From contig JAJOZX010002361.1 in the NCBI GenBank assembly GCA_023014485.1, forward strand, positions 534,001-598,000: a stretch of DNA of 64,000 bases. The letters run 5' to 3'. Every line of letters starts with the position of its first letter. Position 1 is the stretch's first letter. This DNA comes from Bathynomus jamesi. Lineage: Eukaryota; Arthropoda; Malacostraca; Isopoda; Cirolanidae. A program made the position numbers and the translations under genes. The notes under the pieces were generated by a model, which made no database searches, was not told the origin of the DNA, and was given only the letters and a program-made list of their open reading frames with translations. Positions 56,267-64,000 of this stretch are shown piece by piece.

Positions 56267-56296
<30 letters not shown>
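56267..56296. repeat. (AT)n microsatellite
   Basis: A pure TA run separating the Penelope-like and hAT elements. Confidence 0.95.
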
Positions 56297-57659
56297 CAAA
56301 GCTGGGCACAAACCGTTAATCCGTTAATCGTTAATTAACGAAGTTAACTTTTTCGTTAACGATTTAACTCTTAAGTTAACTTTGAAAATCATTATCGGAC
56401 TAATTAACTTCCGTTACATTTAACTTCCGTTAACTCAAGTCCGTTAACCCAAAAAATTCATAAATAAACGTTTAAAAGTTTCTATTATTTTAATAAACTA
56501 GCGGGACTCGTGGAAATTCCACGATTTATTTTTTTTCTGGTTACAATTAAATGCAGGACCTTGATACAATAATAGCGTTGTTTACGTAAACGTTTAAGAA
56601 TACAATTATTCCAACTATATTTATTTATTGCAATAAAGTTATATTTTTCTTAACACCAGCCAGTAGATACGTTTTAGTTTTGCTCATTCAATTTTCGTTA
56701 TATTATTGAGTAAAATACAGTAGAATAATATTGCAGAATAATACAAATTTGAATTTCTACAATTTACTAATTCTCCATTGTTTTATTTCCAGATCATGTC
56801 ACCTGTGGCCAAAGCACTCGACAAGATCCAGGGGGAGGAACAAGCCTACCTTGGGACTCTGCTGCCAACAGTTGCTGCGACAATCTTCAGGCTTAAGGAC
56901 TTAAAGTCCAAGAGCCTCGTCTACTGCAGCGCCTTGGTCGACGCACTTTTGGCAGGCATCGACAAAAGGTTTGGGCCCCTCCTGGAGGATGACGAATGCC
57001 AGCTGGCTGCTGCCTTCCATCCCAGGTTTCGCCTCATCTGGTTGGACAAGTATGACAACACCAAGGTCGCCAGGGTGAGGAAAAGCATGGAGGGTACAGT
57101 CGAGGAGGCCATGAAGCAGCAGTCCAACGAAGTGGGCAGCAACAGTGGAGGCAGCAACAACGAGGAGGAGGAGGAGGATGACTTCTTCAGTGCTGTCATC
57201 CAGACAAAAGAGAGCAGCAGAAACCACAGGTCACTCAAGGGCAAGGCCCAGAACTTGGTCAAGACCTGGCTGGAGACCAACTCCAAGGACTTGCTGACAG
57301 ATGCTGCCTTCTTGGGTGAGCAAGTGTTGGTGGACTTGTTCATCAAGTTCAACACAGCCATCCGCTCCAGTGCTGCAGTGGAGCGTTTGTTCTCTATGGG
57401 CAAGGACATCCTGAGGGCCAAGAGATCATCCCTGTCTGATGAAAACTTTGATATGCTAATTTTCATGAAGGGCAACATGCATCTCATGGACAAAATGGAG
57501 AACGAGAAGAAGAGGGAAAATTAAATTATATATATATTGTGTTTTTCATTTTTTTTATAATAAAAGTTAACGTTAACGGTTTATCGGTAACTTCCGTTAC
57601 ATGTTTAACGGATTAACGGTTAACGAAGTTAACTTTTTGGTTAACGGTGCCCACCACTA
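56297..57659 (+). mobile_element. hAT element carrying a transposase exon
   Basis: The ends are CAAAGCTGGGCA and, complemented, TAGTGGTGGGCA. Both subterminal zones are packed with GTTAACG-type palindromic repeats. Both flanks are (AT)n, so the 8-bp duplication cannot be resolved. At 1363 bp it is shorter than autonomous hATs, and only the last transposase exon is present. Confidence 0.85.
56778..57524 (+). CDS. hAT transposase, C-terminal exon
   Basis: This 248-codon frame encodes the C-terminal RNase-H-like end and the hATC dimerisation domain (AIRSSAAVERLFSMGKDILR, AKRSSLSDENFDMLIFMKGN). An acidic low-complexity loop (NNEEEEEDDFFS) lies mid-way. TTTTATTTCCAG just before ATCATG is a good 3' splice site, so the ATG is probably internal to a longer spliced protein. 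The N-terminal BED zinc finger and first catalytic residues are absent from this element. Codon use is GC-rich, unlike the AT-rich surroundings, and no lesions are present. Confidence 0.85.
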   Translation: MFYFQIMSPVAKALDKIQGEEQAYLGTLLPTVAATIFRLKDLKSKSLVYCSALVDALLAGIDKRFGPLLEDDECQLAAAFHPRFRLIWLDKYDNTKVARVRKSMEGTVEEAMKQQSNEVGSNSGGSNNEEEEEDDFFSAVIQTKESSRNHRSLKGKAQNLVKTWLETNSKDLLTDAAFLGEQVLVDLFIKFNTAIRSSAAVERLFSMGKDILRAKRSSLSDENFDMLIFMKGNMHLMDKMENEKKREN

Positions 57660-58062
57660 TATATATACAGTATATATAAGTGTGTGTGTGTGTGTGTTCC
57701 AGCCATAACTCCAAAATGGAAGCAGTTACAAACATGAAACTACACACACACACACACACACTGATTAGGTGCCCAGGTTGTGCACCTGGGTGTTAATAAA
57801 TTAAATTAAAATTACTGAGCCCGAAGGCCCCAGCACCGCGATTGAACTACAGAAAAGAAAGCAGCCGTGAAAATTTTGAGCTTCACATTGTGTCAAGATT
57901 TCTGAATGTTAATATTTTCATGACTAATTATTTGGTCAATAAAACTATAGAAAAGAACAGTCATGAAAATCTTGAGCTTCACATATAATTAAAACTATCG
58001 GAGCGACTAATTAAAACTATCGGAGTGACCCGGCGTTGCCGGGGTGAATGTTGAACGCTATA
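57660..58062. other. No gene seen; (GT)n/(CA)n and small hairpins
   Basis: (GT)n at 57681-57696 and (CA)n at 57741-57760. Hairpins CCCAGGTTGTGCACCTGGG (57770) and ACCCGGCGTTGCCGGGGT (58027) may be element ends, but no element is defined. Confidence 0.45.
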
Positions 58063-58170
58063 AGCTAACGAAAATATCACGACTTAACCTAACCAATCGT
58101 CAAGGGTGTACAATTAACCTAACCGGGCATTCAGTTGACCTAACCGGGCATTCAGTTGACCTAATCCGGC
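58063..58170 (+). repeat. Foldback-family core, single arm
   Basis: GCTAACGAAAATATCACGAC, TAACCTAACCAATCGTCAAG and CTAACCGGGCATTCAGTTGA match FB1-FB3 cores. The last block is repeated in tandem (20-bp period). Confidence 0.8.
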
Positions 58171-58289
58171 ATATAACCACCCAATTTCACAGTCTAATTT
58201 CACCGTACTTGCTGCCGGAAGCTCTGACCTTAAGCTTAAAATTATGGAGTCTCTGTTTATTTATAAACTAAAACCAGACCTAAATTCTG

Positions 58290-58609
58290 ACGAATCATCG
58301 ATAGATCTGCTATGTTTTGGTTAAGGTACTAGTTTATTTTATTTACATTTCAGTTTTAATGCTTTTACTTTTTTATAATTTTAACTTTTTAACTTCACAT
58401 TTATTTACCTTTTAGTTTTAATGTTTTACATTTTCTTAGCTACTTTTTATAATTTTTTAAGTTTATTTTAAATTGTTATTAAGCAATTTGTATTTTGTAT
58501 GTGATTTGGAATTTTATTGTTTTAGCCCTGGAGATGGAATTAGTGCATTCCGAAACGTTGGTACTATTAAACCTTGAAGGATGTTTGTATTTTCTCTGGT
58601 GTTCCTGTT

Positions 58610-58614
<5 letters not shown>
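58290..58614 (+). mobile_element. Penelope-like tail
   Basis: T-rich sequence resembling 59990-60250 leads to a hammerhead-like block (58528-58560), then ~50 bp and an (AT)n tract. No coding part remains. Confidence 0.55.
58528..58560 (+). ncRNA. Hammerhead-like core
   Basis: CTGGAGA, T, GGAAT-TAGTGC-ATTCC (5-bp stem) and GAAACGTTGG. It has the same layout as the motifs at 54441 and 60267, including the extra T after the first box. The first box is CUGGAGA instead of CUGANGA, which would impair catalysis. Confidence 0.4.

Positions 58615-58643
<29 letters not shown>
58615..58643. repeat. (AT)n microsatellite
   Basis: A pure TA run between a Penelope-like tail and Merlin copy 2. Confidence 0.95.
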
Positions 58644-58645
<2 letters not shown>

Positions 58646-58865
58646 TAATTATTCGTTTTTTGACCCAGTCTCTTTTTATAATGAGAGCAAACGTTTCTGG
58701 TCAATTTGGAGGTGCTCTGTACGAATCTGCCATCCGTTTCCTGTGCAAATGCGTAGTTTTCGAGATATCGTCATCTCGAAAACTACGCATTTGCACAGGA
58801 AACGGATGGCAGATTCATGCAAAACACCTCAAAATCGACCAGAAAAGTTTGCATTCGTGCTAAAC

Positions 58866-58915
58866 ACAACTTAACCTAACCTAACCTAACTTAACCTAAC
58901 CACCTAACCTAACCA
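58866..58915. repeat. Interstitial telomere-like (AACCT)n
   Basis: Eight or nine near-perfect AACCT units, the best-preserved array of this type in the window. Confidence 0.85.
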
Positions 58916-58921
58916 GTCACC

Positions 58922-59265
58922 TTATTTTGGAGGATATAGTTCTGCAATTGCAGTAAGGAAGTGATGCAGAACTGTAGAATCGTCAGGATGTTCTGCCAGG
59001 AACAAGTATCGTGCGAAATATTTCCGGTAATGAGGACGTCTATTCCCAGCACGTAAAACCCACGATTTCACATCCTTCCATTTTTTTTACGGCACCTAAA
59101 CACCTTCGAGTCTTGTCTTAAAATACAGGCAGTATTACATTTAGGGCAAATCACGGATGTCGGAATTATGCCGTGATTGGAAAAAAAATCTAAACTTTTA
59201 TCTTCATCGAGGCCAACAAGGCGGATTAGGTCTTCGAAATCAAGTTCACAAGATTGACACGTCAT
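58922..59265 (-). pseudogene. Merlin (IS1016/ISXO2-like) transposase, deleted
   Basis: The N-terminal zinc ribbon CPKCNTACILRQDSKVFRCR with FDFEDLIRLVGLDEDKSLDF-like lead-in (59068-59265) is followed almost directly by the C-terminal KDVKSWVLRAGNRRPHYRKY and FARYLFLAEH, and a stop. The DDE core between is gone, with a deletion point different from copy 1. Confidence 0.85.
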
Positions 59266-59589
59266 ACCAGTAGAACGAAAATTACCACACTAACCAGAAA
59301 CAGAAAGAAGTAGCCAAAGCAAGAAAAAGTAGCCAAAAAAAGCCAAGTAGCCAAAAAAAGCCAAGAAAAATCTCCAAAAAAGTCCAAAAAAGGTAGCCCA
59401 AATAAACAAACCAACCGAAATTTATATACATACATATTAGTAAGTAGAAAATATATTTTTTAAAAAAGTACATTTTATACAAATTTGCACAAGATAATAT
59501 ATATATTTTCTTATTCAGCTTTGATTGGTTATTCAATATATATTGCTGTTATAGCTGGGTGTGACTGGGTCAAAAAACGAATATTAACC

Positions 59590-59598
59590 ATATATATA

Positions 59599-59652
<54 letters not shown>
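59590..59652. repeat. (AT)n microsatellite
   Basis: A long TA run with one phase break. Confidence 0.95.
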
Positions 59653-59657
<5 letters not shown>

Positions 59658-60356
59658 GGATAAAGACGAAGACGTAGAGCAAAAAAGTAATTATATTTGG
59701 CTGCAGCCGACGTTTTGTAACTCTACTCATCTTCAAGGCCAAATTAATAAATGACACCAAATTCTTAAATCATTAAAATGCTCGTCCTCGCTTCGTATTT
59801 ATGAATCTTTGTATTAAGTTTTTGAACCCTAGTCTAAACACTGATTCTGGCTGTTACCCCCTTTACATTAACTAGATCAACTACCTTCTAAATTTTCTCT
59901 GCGACCCTGTCTCCTTTTTGCTTCAGTTTCTTGTGGCTGTTCTTTGAATACAGGTGTGTCGGTTTATTCTTGTAGTTTTCCGTTTAACTTTTTACTTGTG
60001 AAGGTTTTTTAACAGTTTTATTTTTGAATGATTTTAGTTTTAGGTTTTACATCTATCATTCCTATATTTTTTATTTTTACATCTATCATTCCTATATTTT
60101 TTGTCATTTATATATTTTACTTCTGATTTGATCTTGTTTTAGCTTGTTTCTATTTTATATTTTCTATTTTTGAATAATTTTAATTTTGTACATTAGTTTA
60201 GGTTTCAACTTTCGTTATTTATATCTTTTGTGTCATTTATTAATTTTAGCTCTCTATTAATTAGGCCTTGAAGATGGGTAGAGTTGCCCGAAACGTCGGC
60301 TGCAGCCAAATATAATTACTTTTTTGTTCTCTACGTCTTCGTTTTTATCCTGAATG
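59653..60356. mobile_element. Element with ~95-bp inverted ends and hammerhead-like motif
   Basis: The arms 59653-59745 and 60262-60356 are near-perfect complements (ATTCAGGATAAAGACGAAGA outermost; TTGGCTGCAGCCGACG inside). The right arm holds a hammerhead-like block (60267-60297), and the left arm holds its decayed complement with AAAA for GAAA. The interior is T-rich and non-coding. I infer a Penelope-derived element with inverted terminal pseudo-LTRs. Confidence 0.7.
60267..60297 (+). ncRNA. Hammerhead-like core
   Basis: CTTGAAGA, T, GGG-TAGAGTTG-CCC and GAAACGTC. The layout equals the other two, with the extra T after the first box. First box TTGAAGA differs from CUGANGA at the first base. 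Confidence 0.4.
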
Positions 60357-60407
60357 TAAAACTACGTCGTCTTAGGATGGATCCTATTTCGTATGTGTAT
60401 GTATGTA

Positions 60408-60640
60408 TGAGGCGCTCCGGACCACAAGCTGCCAAGCGCCAAAATTTAAAAAAAAAATGGAGAAAAATGCAGTTAAAGTTTGTCAACTTGCAAAATGCCA
60501 TAACTTTTGAACCAATAACGATATTTGATTGATTTCGATCATACGTACAGGTCCACAATCTGCTCCTTAACTCACCCGCGGGATAGAGGAAGGGTGGGGA
60601 AATATAATGGTATAAATAACTCGATTCTGGCCCTACTGGT
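60408..60640. mobile_element. MITE copy 2 (right end truncated)
   Basis: TGAGGCGCTCCGGACCACAA start; internal sequence such as TAACGATATTTGATTGATTT matches copy 1 (15593-15846). The right TIR is replaced by unrelated sequence. Confidence 0.85.
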
Positions 60641-61376
60641 GGTGGTTGTGGTTCGACCGCCTTGGTCTAAGTCTCAGGTAGGAATGAATTTACATCATAA
60701 AGTACTAATTAAATTTTAAAATGATTTTGGGGACTGCAGTTGAAGGTTAAGTCTTTCCCTTAGTTGGAGAATCCGCGAACTGTTTCTTTTTATAAGGAAC
60801 AAAAATAAAATATTAAATAAAAATGTTAATTACATATTTTTGATGGCGACAATAATGTCGAGGTTTGTAGGCAACATTATTATACTTTAGCTATATCAAG
60901 TACTTAACGTACTCGCTGGTCGAGTGTTTAATAAAGTTTTTATAATTTGCATAATTTTATATAACTAATAAGGATTACATTTATTATCATTATTGTCTAA
61001 TGGGTTAGGCGTAGAATGAGGAAAGGACGGTAGGATGCAAATACGTGAATGTAAATATAAATGTCCATGAAAGCGTACGTGAATGTCAACTTTAATTGGA
61101 ATACATGGACACGCAAGAATAAACGAATTAACAACTAGCCGTAGGAAACGATGATGTAACAGTTATTGTAACAGGCCTGTGACGGTAACGTACAGTAACG
61201 ATGAAATATGTAAGTTACAATGCAACGTACGTGAAAAATTTTATACACAGTGAGACTGTATTCTGACAAAGATGAAACGAAAATTTTGCGAGGTCACGTA
61301 CTTGAGCTGCGAGCGCGAGGATATCGACGAATTCGATTACTTTTGTGTTTAGTTAGAAAGTATTCCGAAATATATA
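60641..61376. other. No gene seen
   Basis: AT-rich non-coding sequence with no recognised repeat. Confidence 0.4.
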
Positions 61377-62993
61377 CAGTAAGGGTCAAAACTACGAGTT
61401 CACTTGATTTTTACTGGTTTTCATAGTTACAATGTAGTTAAACCATATTGTTCATCAGTGTAGAATACATGTATGACTTGGTCTTACACCTTTCTAACTC
61501 CTATTTACCACACTATCATGTTAGTTATATTTTTCATGTAAAATTGAAGAAATCAAAGATAACAGTTTTGACCACATTTCATCACTTCATACAACATTGT
61601 AATAAGTATATTGTTTCCAAACCAGGCAGTTTCGAAATACATGAATGGGTGTTGCTGCTGATAATCTGTTGTATAAATTAATAAGTATCTTTCTATTTTA
61701 TCATATAATATTATTATATTATCATTAATAACAATATTAATAATCCAATTCCTTTTGCAGGTCCATACAATTTTTTCCTCCCAAAAAAAACACTGAATAA
61801 TTTTTCAACTTGCCAAATGATCTCAGTGAAGCAGTAAGGGGCCAAATCGTTGTTTTAAACCATGGAGGAGAATCTCAGCGCCAGATTGCTGCCAAAATAA
61901 GAGTTTCGAAAGGTGCAGTTCAGAGAACATTACAAAGATTTAGAGAGGCTAGGACTTGTTCATCAAGACCAAGTCAGGTAGACCTAAGACAACGACTCCA
62001 TCAGAGGATCAGTTCATCAAACTTTCGTCTGTGCGTGATAGAACAGCAACTGCTGCTTAGATTCAGGCAACAAACAAGAAACAACGAGTGAAGCCTGTAA
62101 GCAACTCTACAGTTAAAAGAAGGCTCGTGGCTGAGAGGCTACGTGGGAGGGTATCAGTCTCTAAACCACTTCTAAGCCCTCAGAAGAAGACTAAGCGCTT
62201 AGCATGGGCGAAAAAATAAAAAAATTTCACTGTTGAAGATTGGAAAAATGTTTTATTTACAGACGAGTCAAATTCGAGCTTTTTGATAATCATCGAAGGT
62301 CCTATGTTAGACATAGAAGTGGTGAGAGATTGCTTAAGCAGTACATAAAATCTTCAGTTAAGTAGGGTGGTGGACATGTCCAAGTCTGAGGTTGCTTCAG
62401 TTACAATGGAGTTCGTGACCTCCACAGAATAAATTATATCCTCACCAAAGAGAAATATCACTCCATCATTCAAAGACATGTAATACCAACTGCCTTGAAA
62501 TTGTGTGGTTAAGGCTTCTTGTTTCAACAAGACAATGACCCTAAGCACACATTCAAACTTTGTGAGGACTATTTAAAAAATAAGGAAGGTATCCCGATCA
62601 TTATGGATTTTCCAGCCCAATCCCCAGATCTCAATCCCATCGAACATTTATGGGAATATTTGAAAAGGAAAAAGCAAAACACTAAATAAGCCAGGATATC
62701 CTCTGGGATGCTCTTCAACTGTGTTAGGATAACTTGAAACCTCATACCATCCATAATCTTGTCAAATCAATGCGTGATAGTACAAACAGTTCTCGAGGTA
62801 AAAGGATGTCACGCAAAATATTAAAGTATTTTCATTATTTTGAATGTTTGTGTGCACTTTCATAACATTTATTCATTATTAAAACTTTTTTGCGTCTAAT
62901 GAGACCCTATTTTAATGTATTGTTTGTAATTCCTTTCGTTTTATAAGCAAAATACATATTTTGTCTTGGTGAACTCGGTTTTGATCCCTACTG
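61377..62993 (+). mobile_element. Tc1-like element with TA duplication
   Basis: The TIRs read CAGTAAGGGTCAAAACTACG and, complemented, CAGTAGGGATCAAAACCGAG, with TA on both flanks (61375-61376, 62994-62995). It is 1617 bp, the usual size for an autonomous Tc1. The gene inside is decayed. Confidence 0.9.
61810..62826 (+). pseudogene. Tc1-like transposase, 36-residue D-E spacing, decayed
   Basis: LPNDLSEAVRGQIVVLNHGG and RQIAAKIRVSKGAVQRTLQR form the first helix-turn-helix. GRPRTTTPSEDQ-like sequence, KQRVKPVSNSTVKRRLVAER and WKNVLFTDESNSSF (first Asp) follow. FQQDNDPKHTFKLCEDYLKN (second Asp) and DFPAQSPDLNPIEHLWEYLK (Glu) end the core. I count 36 residues from Asp to Glu, against 34 in classical Tc1. 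Several stops and frameshifts and no in-frame ATG near the start make it inactive. Confidence 0.87.
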
Positions 62994-64000
62994 TATAAGT
63001 AGACATAGGTTGATAGACAGTACATAGAAAATAGATAAATTATTATTCGTAAGACACGATACATGCAATGACCTATAAGTAGGAACATTACAACAGTATA
63101 CGTCATACCATACTATGGAAATATTTAGTATTTAATTTAGTATTTAGTATTGTTTGAAAATTGAGAGAGAAATTCATTTATTTTATGACAAAACTCATAA
63201 TTAGTATGATACATTACTCAATTCGGACGTATAAGTCATTATAGGAGAAACAGGGAGCGAAAACAGCAGAGAGTTGAAGAGTTTACGACTCGAGTATGAG
63301 AGTGAGTGAACTGGTGAATAAATGTATTTAATTAAATACAATGATACTTAGTAAATGACACGCATTAGGAAATTAAGTAGAGTAAATGAGTAAGAAATTA
63401 CAAACAAGGATTTTAACCATGCTACAGTAAATGTGCACTCACAATCTGATAAAATTTAGGTATGGAGGCATTTTTATTCTGACCATCACCCTTCGATGAA
63501 ATCTTCTATTTTCTCTGTTTCTCAGAGCAATGAGAGTTGTCAGTCCTGAATTTGTAGATTCTGAGTTATGCAATATCATGAATATGGTACTTATGGAAAA
63601 AACTATATATGCTTACAACATGGTATCGTATGTGGTACCTTTACTTCTTAATTAAATATAAATTCTTAATTGAATTAAATATCTATACAAAATTGCCTCG
63701 GGATTGGCGACATAGCCTATTGGGAATGAAATTATCATACATAGAACCCCATATATATAGGCATTGGGCCTGCATGACAACAAGAAAACCAAATTTATTA
63801 TTTCGTATTCAACATTTTCCATTTCTGACTCATGAAAATTACATCAAGAGGAGAGAACGAACTTTGAAGAATCGGCGGATTCCTAACTATTTATATTTTG
63901 CGACATTCTAAGCTGCTTATGTTACAGCGATGCTTTAAGCAAGGAAGATGTACTTTATCTTCCTATAAGTTCTGAGTGAATAACATGTGATATAACCCTA
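62994..64000. other. No gene seen
   Basis: A 100-codon plus-strand frame (63609-63911) has no recognisable domain and AT-driven composition. I see no repeat ends or RNA gene. Confidence 0.4.

Larger units (their letters stand above)
58644..59589 (-). mobile_element. Merlin-type DNA transposon, copy 2, internally deleted
   Basis: The TIRs start GGTAATTATTCGTTTTTTGA and, complemented, GGTTAATATTCGTTTTTTGA. The palindrome at 58685-58862 matches that of copy 1. A TAACCTAACC array (58866-58915) follows the palindrome and is absent from copy 1. Both ends lie in (AT)n, hiding the duplication. Confidence 0.88.

Noticed and set aside
56901..57493. Minus-strand ORFs opposite the hAT transposase
   Set aside because: Antisense shadows of a GC-rich coding exon.
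58015..58045. Helitron end (hairpin ACCCGGCGTTGCCGGGGT)
   Set aside because: A hairpin alone; no CTRR terminus or 5' TC end could be paired with it.
63609..63911. 100-codon ORF near the right end
   Set aside because: Basic and hydrophobic residues follow from AT-rich composition; no domain, start context or neighbours support it.

Overview
This is a eukaryotic, AT-rich window made almost entirely of transposable elements and microsatellites. I see no convincing host protein-coding gene, no canonical functional tRNA gene, and nothing bacterial or viral. Very long (AT)n, (GA)n, (GT)n and (AAT)n tracts, many degenerate AACCT/TTAGG-type (arthropod telomere-like) arrays, and the mix of mobile elements (Penelope-like, CR1/Jockey-like and RTE-like LINEs, Tc1/mariner, hAT, Merlin) suggest an arthropod. 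A decapod crustacean fits best, but that is inference.

Layout. 0-4 kb: a LINE 3' part (minus strand) split by a mariner-superfamily element with an intact 363-codon transposase and clear terminal inverted repeats (TIRs), then a transposase-remnant element with ~105-bp TIRs. 5-6.3 kb: Penelope-like fragment fused to half of a palindromic MITE. 7.4-9.3 kb: Tc1 copy A carrying a hAT MITE. 9.8-10 kb: a perfect 85-bp inverted repeat enclosing a tRNA-like sequence; a related palindrome plus 264-bp tandem repeat lies at 18.3-19 kb. 12.8-14.9 kb: a hAT MITE in a GT tract, then a Merlin element with a perfect 8-bp target-site duplication (TSD). 15.6-18.3 kb: a MITE and two decayed mariner-like elements. 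19-21.8 kb: two copies of a composite tRNA-type SINE flanking a LINE. 22.3-35.4 kb: a nest of LINEs, including a nearly complete CR1-like element (27.5-33.0 kb) that holds two hAT-like MITEs with perfect TSDs, and a foldback element (33.9-34.4 kb) that contains heat-shock-element and TATA-like sequence. 35.7-38.8 kb: Tc1 copy B hit by a LINE that was itself hit by a hAT MITE. 39-44.5 kb: a LINE fragment, telomere-like foldbacks, a pseudogene of a repeated arthropod protein family, SINE and palindromic MITE. 44.5-46.5 kb: Tc1 copy C with a hAT MITE. 46.6-50 kb: an RTE-like LINE invaded by microsatellites. 50-53 kb: a cluster of foldbacks carrying telomere-like motifs. 53.5 kb: a 5S-rRNA-like SINE. 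54.4-57.7 kb: a Penelope-like element (441-codon RT plus GIY-YIG ORF) next to a hAT element with a 248-codon transposase exon. 58-60.6 kb: Penelope-like tails, a second Merlin and a MITE. 61.4-63 kb: a Tc1-like element.

The most interesting signals are: (1) an element whose centre looks like a captured heat-shock promoter; (2) the same hammerhead-ribozyme-like core in three Penelope-type tails; (3) tRNA-like sequence in the loop of a perfect palindrome; (4) a foldback family that carries telomere-like repeats; (5) nested hAT-like insertions with exact 8-bp duplications that date the layers. Coding calls come from motif recognition in conceptual translation; family names below superfamily level are tentative.
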